A stretch of DNA of 32,558 nt from Bacteroidota bacterium. GTDB taxonomy: Bacteria; Bacteroidota; Ignavibacteria; UBA10030; BY39. The notes beneath the pieces are model-generated. The model was given only the letters and a program-made list of their open reading frames with translations, made no database searches and was not told where the DNA came from. The translations under genes were made by a program, and so were the position numbers. The stretch covers positions 1 to 32,558 of the forward strand of contig JASEGV010000034.1 of assembly GCA_030017895.1 (NCBI GenBank). The letters are read 5' to 3'. Below, one piece after another: positions 19,076-27,909 of this stretch. Position 1 is the first letter of the stretch. Every line of letters begins with the position of its first letter.

Positions 19076-21505
19076 TTATCTCATTTTTTCTATCGAACTT
19101 ATTTCACGCAGCAAGTCTTTCCTTGTAAATTTCTGCTTGCTCATTACGGTGGTAACTATGTTTTCCATTTTTTCGCGTGTGTCCGGATCGACTTCCATCG
19201 AGGTCAAGATTATTATCGGAATATTCTTCGTTTCATCGTGGTGCCTCATCTGATGTGCAAGCTGAAAACCGGAAATCTCAGGCATTATTAAATCGAGAAT
19301 CATTAAATCGGGTTGCTCTGTTATGGCAAATTGTAATCCTTCCTTGCCGTTGTAGGTTTTTACAACGTCATAACCCTCCGACTCTAAAATTACTTCAATC
19401 AACTCGACCGCAGTAGGGTCGTCATCAATCACTAAAATTTTTGGTCGCACATTGGATGAAGATTTTTTCAGAGGAATTTTTTTTAATGTTGCAAGCAGCT
19501 CTTCCTTGTTAACCGGTTTCACAAAATAATCTGCCGCGCCAAGTGTAAAGCCCAACTTTTTCTCGTCGGTTATGGAAATAATTACTATCGGAATATCTTT
19601 ACAAATCGGATGGTTTTTTAAATCCTTCAATACTTGCCAACCATCTCTCAAAGGCAGCATCAAATCGAGTGTGATTATGTTTGGTCGGAGTGTTTTGGCT
19701 TTCTCGATTCCTTGCAGTCCATCGCGCGCAATCTCGGTTCTGTAGCCGGCGTCGTGAAGGTACATCTCGAGTAGTTGAACAGCTTGTTGATTATCTTCAA
19801 TTATTAAGACAAGTGGCTTTTCTGGTTTCGGTTTGGTTTCGATAATCAGTCCTTCCAGTTCAGATAACTGGTCGTCTGGTTTTTGAGCCAAGAAAGCATT
19901 TTCAATTCCGATGACCATTGGGATATTAATGGTAAAAGTTGTTCCGACGCCCCATCGGCTATCAACTCTGATTTGTCCTCCGTGCAATTCAACCAATCGT
20001 TTAGTGATGGCTAATCCTAAACCTGTTCCTTCTTTCAATGCCGATGTATTTTTTGTCTGTTGGAAAGGTCTGAAAAGTTTTGGAATTTCTTCAGGTTTGA
20101 TACCGGTACCTTCGTCTTTGACGTAGATTTCGATTTCATGTTCAACTCTATTAAATCCGATTTCGATAGAACTGTTGGGTTTGCTGTATTTGAGGGCATT
20201 CGATACGAGGTTCACTAAAATTTGTTTAAACCGGGTTTGGTCCACGAAAAGCATATCTACTTGCGGGCTGGTTTTGAAGACAAGATTAATATTTTTCTTT
20301 TCGAGTTCTTGATTTAAAACGCGCGTAATGGCGTCAGTAAAGTAATCGATAGGAAAGCCCTCGATGTGCAGGTCCATTTTTCCGGCTTCAATTTTCGAGA
20401 GGTCTAAAATATCGCCGATGAGGTGCTGCAAGTGTTGTCCGCTGATTTGTATATTTTTCATAAAATCCCGGATTCTGTCGGGAGGTAAAGTCTGAAAATC
20501 CGATGCAATCAAATCCGAAAAGCCAACGATATTGTTCAGCGGTGCGCGTAATTCGTGGCTGAATGTTGCAAGAAATTTCTTAATAGCATTGTTTGCTTCT
20601 TCGGTTTTTAGTTTTTCGTTCTCAAGCTCGAGGTTCTTCACAGTTATTTCATCAAGCAAACGTTTGCGGCTCAAACCTATAGCAAGTTCGTTTGCAATAA
20701 CGCGGAGTAAATCTAATTCGGTGTTAATAAACTCTTCTTCCTTGCGCGACATTACTTCCAACACACCCTGCAAGTCGCCTTGAACTAACAAGGGAATAGA
20801 TATCAAAGTTTGAAGCCGGTTTTCATCTATCTCCGTCAGGAAATATGCAGCCAACGTACTGCGAGCTAACTCATCGGTTACAATAGTTTTGCAACTTAAT
20901 GCTGTACGAACTGCGATCGAGGTTGCTTTCTCGTCAACAATTTGGTGCTCGATATCCGGCGGGATAGGAATGTTGGAAAACGTGGGAGCCATCAAGTGTA
21001 GAAGCGATGTGCGTGAGTCGTGACGGTAGATGCATATAAATTTTATAGGTATATCTAAAAACTTTGCTATCCGGTCGGCGGCTTCTGTGCACATATCGTC
21101 GGCGTGTTGGGCTGTATTAATCACTTGCGATATTTCCAAAAGCATTTCTTTTTGTTTTTGTTGCTGCTTTTGTTCGGTTATGTCCTGAAAGAAAACTGAT
21201 ATACCGCTTTCAGTCGGATAAATCCGGATATCATACCACGCTTCAAAGCGGTCGTCCTTGTATGAAGATTGAATGGACTGAAAGGTATTCGTTTCCATCG
21301 CAAGTTTATATTTTTCGCCAATCTCAGCATCTTTTGCGTTTTGGAAAATTTCAAAAACATTCTTTCCTAAAACTTCTTCGCGTTTAAAACCGGTACCTTC
21401 CTCGGCGGCTTTATTCCAATACGTAAATCTGTAAAGTTTATCCAACGCAAAAAAACCGCCTGTTATACTTTCTAAAATTTGAATTAACTCTTTAGATGTT
21501 TCCAT
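19076..21505 (-). CDS. Cytoplasmic hybrid histidine kinase with two receiver domains
   Basis: This 809-aa protein has no membrane helix. The order is PAS (about 5-112, ending VFFQDITEQK), GAF (about 118-282), a coiled helix, HisKA with H317 in ATFSHELRAPLNN, HATPase with the N box near N432/N436, G1 box DEGTGIK (464-470) and G2 GTGLGLA (493-499), then two tandem receivers: the first about 565-675 (D614 in TLDLMLP, K663 in VKP) and the second about 688-805 (D738 in ILDLIMP). The second receiver has SKQKF in place of the usual K-P pair near its end. The protein would pass phosphate inside the molecule to unknown outputs; no separate response regulator or phosphotransfer protein is adjacent. AAGGAC lies just before the ATG. 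Confidence 0.93.
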   Translation of the reverse strand: METSKELIQILESITGGFFALDKLYRFTYWNKAAEEGTGFKREEVLGKNVFEIFQNAKDAEIGEKYKLAMETNTFQSIQSSYKDDRFEAWYDIRIYPTESGISVFFQDITEQKQQQKQKEMLLEISQVINTAQHADDMCTEAADRIAKFLDIPIKFICIYRHDSRTSLLHLMAPTFSNIPIPPDIEHQIVDEKATSIAVRTALSCKTIVTDELARSTLAAYFLTEIDENRLQTLISIPLLVQGDLQGVLEVMSRKEEEFINTELDLLRVIANELAIGLSRKRLLDEITVKNLELENEKLKTEEANNAIKKFLATFSHELRAPLNNIVGFSDLIASDFQTLPPDRIRDFMKNIQISGQHLQHLIGDILDLSKIEAGKMDLHIEGFPIDYFTDAITRVLNQELEKKNINLVFKTSPQVDMLFVDQTRFKQILVNLVSNALKYSKPNSSIEIGFNRVEHEIEIYVKDEGTGIKPEEIPKLFRPFQQTKNTSALKEGTGLGLAITKRLVELHGGQIRVDSRWGVGTTFTINIPMVIGIENAFLAQKPDDQLSELEGLIIETKPKPEKPLVLIIEDNQQAVQLLEMYLHDAGYRTEIARDGLQGIEKAKTLRPNIITLDLMLPLRDGWQVLKDLKNHPICKDIPIVIISITDEKKLGFTLGAADYFVKPVNKEELLATLKKIPLKKSSSNVRPKILVIDDDPTAVELIEVILESEGYDVVKTYNGKEGLQFAITEQPDLMILDLIMPEISGFQLAHQMRHHDETKNIPIIILTSMEVDPDTREKMENIVTTVMSKQKFTRKDLLREISSIEKMR

Positions 21506-21543
21506 AGTCCTTATATTTTTATGAGAAGTAAAAAATCAGTTAT

Positions 21544-21572
21544 TAAATAAGCAATTTTTAAATAAGATGCAA
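21544..21572 (-). promoter_or_regulatory. Possible promoter of the second hybrid kinase
   Basis: Minus strand: TTGCAT (21572-21567), 17 bases, TATTTA (21549-21544). The -35 box is identical to that of the TetR gene; the -10 box is less close to TAnnTT. RNA would start near 21537 and give a leader of about 30 bases. Confidence 0.35.
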
Positions 21573-21580
21573 AGAGAAAA

Positions 21581-23065
21581 TCATTTCAGCAAAATCAATT
21601 TCTTGGTTTCCACAAATTTTCCAGATCTCATTTGATAAAAGTAAACGCCGCTCGGAAAATTTTCAGAATGCCATTCTATCTTATATTCTCCGGTTGCTCT
21701 GTGTTCCTCTATCAACGTTTCAACTTCTTCTCCAAGAATGTTGATAATTTTTACTGTAACGAATTCTGAGGTAGGAATATTGAACGATATAGTCGTTTTC
21801 GGGTTGAATGGATTAGGATAGTTTTGATAAAGATGAAAATTTAAAGGTGAAGCAATATGCTGTCCATCAACATTTAATAATTCATCTTTAATTGCAGTCA
21901 TCGCCTGTTTATATGTTGAATCGTTATGAAATAATCCATACGAACCCAATACTTCGCTTATCGAATATTGAGCGATCTGATAGTCCGGATAGAAATAAAA
22001 GATTCCGTAAATGTTCGTATCGGGTTTACATATTCGAATAAAATCTCTTACATATAAAGCCTGTCCCTGTTCTGTAAAAGGATAACCGGGATAGATTGGT
22101 CCCATATCCGATACATATGAGCTTGGATAAGAGAACTCTGAAATGATAATTTTTTTGCCGGTCTGGTCTGTTAATAACGAACATAATTGTAAAAAATTTC
22201 CAAAAGTTACTTGTGTAGGTGAAGGTGAACCCGGGGGATATCCGCTGGTATAATAACTTAGTCCGATAAAATCGAATGGAACACCGTTGTCGATTATATA
22301 TTGGTAGAATGCTTGATGAATACCCTCGAACCAGCCCACCGAACTAATGTGAAGTTTAATCTGTGCGGTTGAATCGGCTCTTTTTGTTCCTCGAATTGCC
22401 GCTTTTAATAAAACTACTTCTTTACTCCACACACTATCTCTTAAATAATTTAGATACGCTCCCTGTCCATTCCATTGAGTTATTTTTCCACCTGGATAAT
22501 AACTACAGATTCCATATTCTATTTCATTACCCATTTCATAAATTTTTACATTCAGCCCCTTCATTTTAAAATAGTTTGCAGTTTCATAACAATTGTGTTC
22601 TATAGCGGCTGCGGTTTGTTCAAGATTAAAGGGTAACCATTCAGCCGGACCGTCTTGTTGACCGGCATGCGTAGCCCTGTCGCTGAAGTAAAAGAAAACA
22701 CTTTGGTTTAAATTGTATTGAGCTGCTTCGTGTAAAACTCGCTCGGCAAATTCACGACTGCACCAAAATTCATTCTGCCAACCAAGAGAGGGCCAGTTCT
22801 GGTATGGAGTGGCGGCAAGTAATTGGCTCGACGTTGTAAGAACACCAACTCTGATCCAGTTAAAACCATTGTTTTTCATCACTTGTAATGGATTTTGATA
22901 TTTCCAGTAACTACTCCATTCTCGATATGCCATATAATCGTTGGCAGTTCCACCGAATTGAAGCGTTGTATTATTCTTTTTATCGACGATACCATGAGCT
23001 GATACGGTAGTATTGATGATAAATATTATAATAATGGCACTTAAAAAATAAAATAAAAATCTCAT
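21581..23065 (-). CDS. Secreted GH53-like glycoside hydrolase with type IX sorting domain
   Basis: This 494-aa protein starts with a signal peptide (about 1-23, ending TVSA). The catalytic domain (about 34-395) looks like a TIM-barrel glycosidase of the GH53/clan A type: acid/base E181 in YEMGNEIEYG at the end of one strand and nucleophile E310 in IIISEFSYP on another, with IRVGVLT and DFIGLSYYT strands as in beta-1,4-galactanases. The substrate may be a galactan, but this is not certain. The last 85 residues are a type IX sorting domain (QNYPNPFNP, KIINILGEEV, GVYFYQM, KKLILLK). An ATG 15 bases upstream (23080) exists, but AAGGAA lies correctly before the ATG at 23065. It follows the ABC-F gene closely. 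Confidence 0.82.
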   Translation of the reverse strand: MRFLFYFLSAIIIIFIINTTVSAHGIVDKKNNTTLQFGGTANDYMAYREWSSYWKYQNPLQVMKNNGFNWIRVGVLTTSSQLLAATPYQNWPSLGWQNEFWCSREFAERVLHEAAQYNLNQSVFFYFSDRATHAGQQDGPAEWLPFNLEQTAAAIEHNCYETANYFKMKGLNVKIYEMGNEIEYGICSYYPGGKITQWNGQGAYLNYLRDSVWSKEVVLLKAAIRGTKRADSTAQIKLHISSVGWFEGIHQAFYQYIIDNGVPFDFIGLSYYTSGYPPGSPSPTQVTFGNFLQLCSLLTDQTGKKIIISEFSYPSSYVSDMGPIYPGYPFTEQGQALYVRDFIRICKPDTNIYGIFYFYPDYQIAQYSISEVLGSYGLFHNDSTYKQAMTAIKDELLNVDGQHIASPLNFHLYQNYPNPFNPKTTISFNIPTSEFVTVKIINILGEEVETLIEEHRATGEYKIEWHSENFPSGVYFYQMRSGKFVETKKLILLK

Positions 23066-23086
23066 ACTAATTTCCTTCATTTATTT

Positions 23087-25057
23087 TCACTGTTTGATAA
23101 TAATATGCTCAAGTTTTTCGCTGTATTCAGTCCACTTCTTATACAGCTCGTCCAACTCGCCCGTTATTTGTTTATACTCGCTATTGGTTGATTTCACTTT
23201 TTGTGTGTCGGAATAAAAATCAGGTTCAGCCATCGCAGCCTGGTATTCGATTTTTAATTTTTCCTTTTTCTTAATTTCTGTTTCAACTGCAGCCAATTTC
23301 TCTTTTATTGGCTTTGTAATCATGTAAAGCCGCTGTCGCTCTTCTGCCTCAAGACGTTTGCGATCCTTCTCTGATATTTCTGTGATATTGCCTTGTGTGC
23401 TAATCGCTCTGGTCGGTTTGAGTGCCTGCGTTTCTTTTTCTTTTGCCGCGATATAATCGGAAATGTTTCCAAGATAAATTTTAATCGACTTGTTACAAAC
23501 TTCAATTACTTTGTTCACAACGGGGTCGAGAAAATGCCTGTCGTGCGAAACAATTAAATATGTCCCCTCAAAATTTATCAATGCTTCTTGCAAAACTTTT
23601 TTCGATCGCATATCGAGATGGTTTGTCGGCTCGTCCATCACTAAAAAGTTTGCCGGCTGGAGTAACATCTTTGCTAACGCTAACCTGCTTTTCTCTCCCC
23701 CTGAAAGAACACGAACTTTTTTAAACACATCATCGCCTTCAAACAGAAAACAGCCGAGGAGCGTTCTGATTTGAGTGCGTGTTTCGCCCTCAGCAACCGA
23801 TTCTACAACTTGCAAAACTTCCATCTCACTCTCAAGCTCGTCCACTTGTGTTTGAGCAAAATAGGCAGTCGTTACATTATATCCGAATTTCATATCTCCC
23901 GATGTCGGCAACTCGCTTTTGCTGATTATTCTGCTAAACGTAGATTTTCCGGCGCCGTTTACCCCAACAAGCGCAAATTTATCGCCTCGTTCGATAGTTA
24001 AGTTAAGGTGATCTAATACCGTCAGATTACCGTGTTTTGTAGGATACTGTTTTGTCAAATCTTTGATTTCCAACACTACTGCGCCCGACTGCTTTGGCTG
24101 GGGAAAGCTAAAACTAATTTCCTTCCCTACTCCCTCGACTTCAATCAAATCGATTTTCTCTAAAAGCTTTATCCGGCTCTGAACCTGTCGCGCCTTTGTA
24201 GCCTTATATCTGAAGCGGTCAATAAATTGTTGTGTTTGTTTTAACTGCTGCTTCTGATTTTTTGCCGCATTAACTAAAAGCTCGCGACGGTTTTCACTTT
24301 CGGTTTCATAAAATGTATAGTTACCCGAATATATCGCTAACTTGCTGTTTGCCAAAGCAAGAGTTTTGTTAGTCATGTTATCAAGAAAAGCCCTGTCGTG
24401 TGAGACGATAACGATTGAGCCGTTGTACGATTTTAAATAAGCCTCTAACCAGCGAAGCGAATCGAGGTCGAGATGATTCGTTGGTTCATCGAGAAGCAGA
24501 AGCGAAGGATTGCTTAACAGTAACTTTGCAAGAGCAATACGCATTTGCCATCCGCCGCTGAACTCGTCAGTTTGCCTGTTGAAATCTTCTTCCGAGAAAC
24601 CAAGCCCCATCAAAACTTTTTCGACTTGTGATTGCATTCGGTAAGCGTCTAAGCTTTCGAGTTTAAGCTGAAGTTCACCTTGAAGCTCTATCAATTCACT
24701 GTAGTCCTGATCGGAGTTTGTTGAGCTTACGAAATTCTGGATTTGTGAATTGATCTCGTCTAACTGCCGCTCAATAGTGTTGATATCCTCAAATGCAGTT
24801 TTTGTTTCCTCGTAAAGTGTTTTATTCGATGAGGTTACAGCTTCCTGAGGTAGATAACCGACCGAAACATAATTAGCTTTTTGAACGGAACCGGAATCGG
24901 TTTGAGTCAAACCGACTAAAATTTTCAGCAGCGTTGTTTTGCCGGTGCCGTTGGCTCCAACAAGTCCAATGCGGTCGTGAGCTCCGATTTGCAAAGTAAC
25001 ATTTTTGAAAAGATACTCGCCGCCGAATTGGATTGATATATTTTGGAGTAGAAGCAT
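23087..25057 (-). CDS. ABC-F family ATPase
   Basis: This 656-aa protein has two ABC ATPase domains and no membrane helix. Domain 1: Walker A GANGTGKT (34-41), signature FSGGW (166-170), Walker B LLLLDEPTNHLD (186-197). Domain 2: Walker A GVNGAGKS (365-372), signature LSGGE (451-455), Walker B LVMDEPTNHLD (472-482). The linker between them (about 225-310, lysine- and arginine-rich helices) is the ABC_tran_Xtn/P-site tRNA interaction motif of ABC-F proteins, and a C-terminal charged coiled coil (about 560-656) follows. ABC-F proteins act on ribosomes in translation or give resistance to ribosome-targeting antibiotics; which applies here is open. Length and the C-terminal coil fit the Uup/YdiF-like housekeeping type. 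It starts 4 bases after the stop of the DNA methyltransferase gene. Confidence 0.93.
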   Translation of the reverse strand: MLLLQNISIQFGGEYLFKNVTLQIGAHDRIGLVGANGTGKTTLLKILVGLTQTDSGSVQKANYVSVGYLPQEAVTSSNKTLYEETKTAFEDINTIERQLDEINSQIQNFVSSTNSDQDYSELIELQGELQLKLESLDAYRMQSQVEKVLMGLGFSEEDFNRQTDEFSGGWQMRIALAKLLLSNPSLLLLDEPTNHLDLDSLRWLEAYLKSYNGSIVIVSHDRAFLDNMTNKTLALANSKLAIYSGNYTFYETESENRRELLVNAAKNQKQQLKQTQQFIDRFRYKATKARQVQSRIKLLEKIDLIEVEGVGKEISFSFPQPKQSGAVVLEIKDLTKQYPTKHGNLTVLDHLNLTIERGDKFALVGVNGAGKSTFSRIISKSELPTSGDMKFGYNVTTAYFAQTQVDELESEMEVLQVVESVAEGETRTQIRTLLGCFLFEGDDVFKKVRVLSGGEKSRLALAKMLLQPANFLVMDEPTNHLDMRSKKVLQEALINFEGTYLIVSHDRHFLDPVVNKVIEVCNKSIKIYLGNISDYIAAKEKETQALKPTRAISTQGNITEISEKDRKRLEAEERQRLYMITKPIKEKLAAVETEIKKKEKLKIEYQAAMAEPDFYSDTQKVKSTNSEYKQITGELDELYKKWTEYSEKLEHIIIKQ

Positions 25058-25061
25058 TTAA

Positions 25062-27653
25062 TTATAATTCCAATACCTTCATCGACTCTTCTCCAAATTG
25101 CGAGATGACACGCACTGCAATTTTCTGCCCTTTCTTTTTTACTTCGATGGGATGCGAGATGTGCCCGTACAGCCGCTCGAACGCTTCTTCATCGATTTCA
25201 ATTCTTAAAGCAGCTTCGGCTTTCTTTTTGGTAGAGGAAAGTGCAAGTCTTGTTAATCCTTTTTTCCAGTTATCAAAATCATCTTTTTCTCCGCCGCAGA
25301 AAAATGCCTGCTTCACGATAAAATTGCTTCCGTCGTAATCGTCGTCCACCATCCAGTAGGCGATGTCGTGGATGTCGCGGGGCTTCACCTCGTCTTTGAT
25401 TGGATCGTAGATGTCGAGACCACGGATTTCTATTTGCACGGTTTTCGACCCCACCCCAACCCTCCCCTTAGTAATGGGAGGGTGTATCATCGCAATGTCT
25501 GGCTCGGCGATGGTTACAAACGATGCCGCTTTCTTGTCCTTCTTCAATAATCCTTCCTGCATCAGGTCGTCGTGCATGCGGATTTTGCTCACTTCAAATG
25601 AACCGAACTTTTCACTCGTAATCGTTTGACTGCTGACATCGCTCTCAAACGAGAAGCCGAGTATTAAAAGCCAATCGGCATCGCCGCGTGTGCGGCACTC
25701 TTTGATGGCTTCGTTCACCGCTGCTTTACTCACAGTTCCAAACTTTGGACCAATATGGATATATGCTTTCCGCTCGCCTTTCTTTGCCTGATAAAAACCT
25801 TCGGCGTGCAGGTACGGACTTGTGAGCGGATCGATGCGAGTAAACACTGCTTGCTCTTGCTTCATTCCGGTTTTCACTCCCGCCGACTTGAGATGATCGA
25901 ACACCTTTTGCTCAAAATTATCATCGGCATCGTGCGATTGAGAGATTTCTTCCGGTGAGAGTGGGTTCAAGCTTTGTAATGTTTCGACAGTAAACGGACC
26001 TGCAACACGGAGCTTCTTGGTGTCCACCTCAGGACGATCGTACAGGGTTTCTTCCTTTGCCGGCTCGTCATTGGCAAGACTCTCGAGCGTAACGTGTGGG
26101 ACTTTCTTGTAGATGAAGCCCTGACGGATATCGCCACCCTTCTCGTCGTACAATTTGTAGTAGGGCAACACCGCAGCCATGAGCCGCTGCTTGGCGATGT
26201 TCAGTGCGATGCGCGATGTATCCGTGGTGATCCATCGCCTGCCCCACTGTTCGGCAACATACGCCGTTGTGCCGCTGCCGCATGTTGGATCAAGTACGAG
26301 ATCGCCGGGATCGGTGGACATAAGAAGACAACGCTGAATCACTTTCACATTAGTTTGAACAACGTACATTAAATCAGTTGCACCCATGAGATCAGACCAA
26401 ATATTTGTTTGTGGCACAACTGGAAAATCTTTTAAATACATTTTATAACGAATCGAGTTCCCTTGAAAATGTATTCGATTCATCTTGTCTAAAGTTTTTA
26501 TACCATTGTGTGTAGTTTTCCAATGGGCAGTCGAACGAGGAGTATACTCTCTGCTATTTAGGGTTATTGGTTTCGATCCTGTTTCACTCCAACCACCAGA
26601 TTCTAGTGAAACTGATTGAAATATCTTATCAAAATTATCACTAAAAAACCGAGATGTCTTTTCTTCAGGAGAAATTCTTCTAACTCCTTTTAGATCTTCT
26701 ATGTAATCATAACCTGAAGGAATATCGTAATCGCTCATCCTCTCTTGATAGAGGTTACGCCATTTGCATTGTTCTTTATCCTTGGCATAACATATAATAT
26801 GATCGATGACATTTGAAAGGAATTTCGAGCTAAAACTTCCAGTTTTCTGAAATGATATTTGTGTAACAAAATTCTCGCTCCCAAACACCTCATCCATTAC
26901 GCTTCGCACGAGGTGAACGTTCTCGTCGGAGATTTGCATGAAGCACGAGCCGCTCGGCGTGAGAAGCTCTTTTGCAACGAGAAGCCGGTCCCGCAGGTAA
27001 GAGAGGTAGGTGTGTATGCCGTCAATCCACGTGTCTCGGTATGCTTTAATTACCTCCGGCTCGCCGCTTACGTCTTCGTCCTTCTCGCCCACAGTGCGGT
27101 TGTTGAGCTTCATCTGCCAGTTGCTTTTGTAGGCAATGCCGTAAGGCGGGTCAATGTAAATCATCTGCACTTTGCCAGCCATACCTTCGCGCTCAAGTAG
27201 CGAGGTCATGGTGAGGAGCGAGTCGCCCAAAATCATACGGTTCTTCCAGTCGTCCTGGTGCTTGTAGTAGCTGCCGGGCTTCTCGGCTTCTTCCACCTTA
27301 ATCATCCCGTTGAACTCGGTGATGAGCGAAAGCTGGTCGGGGTTGGTCTCGGTGTAGCGGTAGAGATTCTTAATGAGCATCTCCGGCGAGATGTGCTCGT
27401 GCCGGTAGAGCGAGCGGATATCCACCTTGAGCAATTCTTCGCGGTTGTCGTTGCCGTACTTATCTTTCCAAAAAAGCTCAGGGTCTTGCCCGCGATGGAC
27501 AACCGGATTGCTTGCCCTGAGCGAAGTCGAAGGGAGAGAAAACTCAGCAGAAGTTTTCGCCTGCACCTTTGGGTTAGATTGCTCGTAACCCGCTTCTTCT
27601 TTAGAAGGGATGTGCGGGCGCTTGTCTTTGTGTTTAAATGATGATATTGACAT
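25062..27653 (-). CDS. Type III-like Mod DNA adenine methyltransferase
   Basis: This 863-aa enzyme is predicted to methylate the amino group of adenine (less likely cytosine N4) in a specific site. It has the beta-class order: catalytic motif IV DPPYG (168-172) first, then a target-recognition region (about 255-430), then the AdoMet-binding motif I DPTCGSGT (455-462). The C-terminal 350 residues (including [17 protein letters not shown] and [13 protein letters not shown]) match the extended tail of Mod proteins that accompany Res-type helicase-nucleases. The N-terminal [10 protein letters not shown] and DPELFWKDK also fit that group, supporting the start. Two interspersed repeats lie in frame inside the gene (27511-27534 and 25449-25484). 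G+C is high in the flanks (about 50-65% in sampled lines) and near 32% in the recognition region. It is 256 bp from the AlbA_2 gene, so it may have its own promoter. Confidence 0.9.
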   Translation of the reverse strand: MSISSFKHKDKRPHIPSKEEAGYEQSNPKVQAKTSAEFSLPSTSLRASNPVVHRGQDPELFWKDKYGNDNREELLKVDIRSLYRHEHISPEMLIKNLYRYTETNPDQLSLITEFNGMIKVEEAEKPGSYYKHQDDWKNRMILGDSLLTMTSLLEREGMAGKVQMIYIDPPYGIAYKSNWQMKLNNRTVGEKDEDVSGEPEVIKAYRDTWIDGIHTYLSYLRDRLLVAKELLTPSGSCFMQISDENVHLVRSVMDEVFGSENFVTQISFQKTGSFSSKFLSNVIDHIICYAKDKEQCKWRNLYQERMSDYDIPSGYDYIEDLKGVRRISPEEKTSRFFSDNFDKIFQSVSLESGGWSETGSKPITLNSREYTPRSTAHWKTTHNGIKTLDKMNRIHFQGNSIRYKMYLKDFPVVPQTNIWSDLMGATDLMYVVQTNVKVIQRCLLMSTDPGDLVLDPTCGSGTTAYVAEQWGRRWITTDTSRIALNIAKQRLMAAVLPYYKLYDEKGGDIRQGFIYKKVPHVTLESLANDEPAKEETLYDRPEVDTKKLRVAGPFTVETLQSLNPLSPEEISQSHDADDNFEQKVFDHLKSAGVKTGMKQEQAVFTRIDPLTSPYLHAEGFYQAKKGERKAYIHIGPKFGTVSKAAVNEAIKECRTRGDADWLLILGFSFESDVSSQTITSEKFGSFEVSKIRMHDDLMQEGLLKKDKKAASFVTIAEPDIAMIHPPITKGRVGVGSKTVQIEIRGLDIYDPIKDEVKPRDIHDIAYWMVDDDYDGSNFIVKQAFFCGGEKDDFDNWKKGLTRLALSSTKKKAEAALRIEIDEEAFERLYGHISHPIEVKKKGQKIAVRVISQFGEESMKVLEL
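25449..25484 (-). repeat. Interspersed repeat with hairpin, in frame inside the methyltransferase gene
   Basis: CCCTCCC (25460-25466) and GGGAGGG (25476-25482) form a perfect 7-bp stem with a 9-base loop, preceded by ACCCCACCCCAA. From memory, this hairpin type with C-rich flank is a common dispersed element in many bacterial genomes, whose translation gives HPNPP-like peptides. In the gene it encodes the segment [12 protein letters not shown] (724-735), between the anchors EPDIAMI and VQIEIRG. No second copy is in the window. Confidence 0.6.
27511..27534 (-). repeat. Interspersed repeat in frame near the methyltransferase N terminus
   Basis: The element contains CCCTGAGCGAAGTCGAAGGG (27515-27534), which I recognise from memory as a short palindrome-like repeat dispersed in many genomes; its opposite strand reads through as CPERSRR. 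In the gene it encodes LPSTSLRAS (40-48), in the variable linker between the conserved KRPHIP and DPELFW segments. No second copy is in the window. Confidence 0.6.
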
Positions 27654-27909
27654 AATTTTTCAATTCGAAATTAATAATGAAAAAGTAAAAAAAATGTTTG
27701 GATAGATTCTATACACAAATCTATAAGCATTTATGGTTTATTTGAAAGCTTAAAATCAATCAATAGTGCTTGTTTTAATGGATTTTGCCATTTGGTGAAC
27801 CAAAAGCTATAATTTTTATAAACTATTTGAAACTGACTTACCTGTTGATTTACAACGAGTTACAACGCTAGATCGCTATTTCTATATACAATGTATAACA
27901 TTCTATAAC
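27654..27909 (-). promoter_or_regulatory. Leader region upstream of the methyltransferase gene with palindromes and direct repeat
   Basis: This 256-base AT-rich gap separates the AlbA_2 gene from mod. It holds a perfect palindrome TTTGGT-GA-ACCAAA (27791-27804), an 8-base direct repeat TTACAACG (27850-27857 and 27860-27867, period 10) and a palindrome TATACA-A-TGTATA (27885-27897). These could bind a regulator, perhaps the AlbA_2 protein with its winged helices, but no promoter of the form seen elsewhere was found and no coding frame is apparent. Confidence 0.35.

Noticed and set aside
23087-25057. ABC-F gene as a fourth member of the restriction locus
   Set aside because: It is only 4 bp after mod, but ABC-F proteins act on ribosomes and its length and coil fit a housekeeping type; adjacency alone is not enough.
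27258-27641. 127-codon plus-strand frame containing CPERSRR
   Set aside because: It is antisense to the methyltransferase, whose conserved motifs fix the coding strand; CPERSRR comes from the dispersed repeat.
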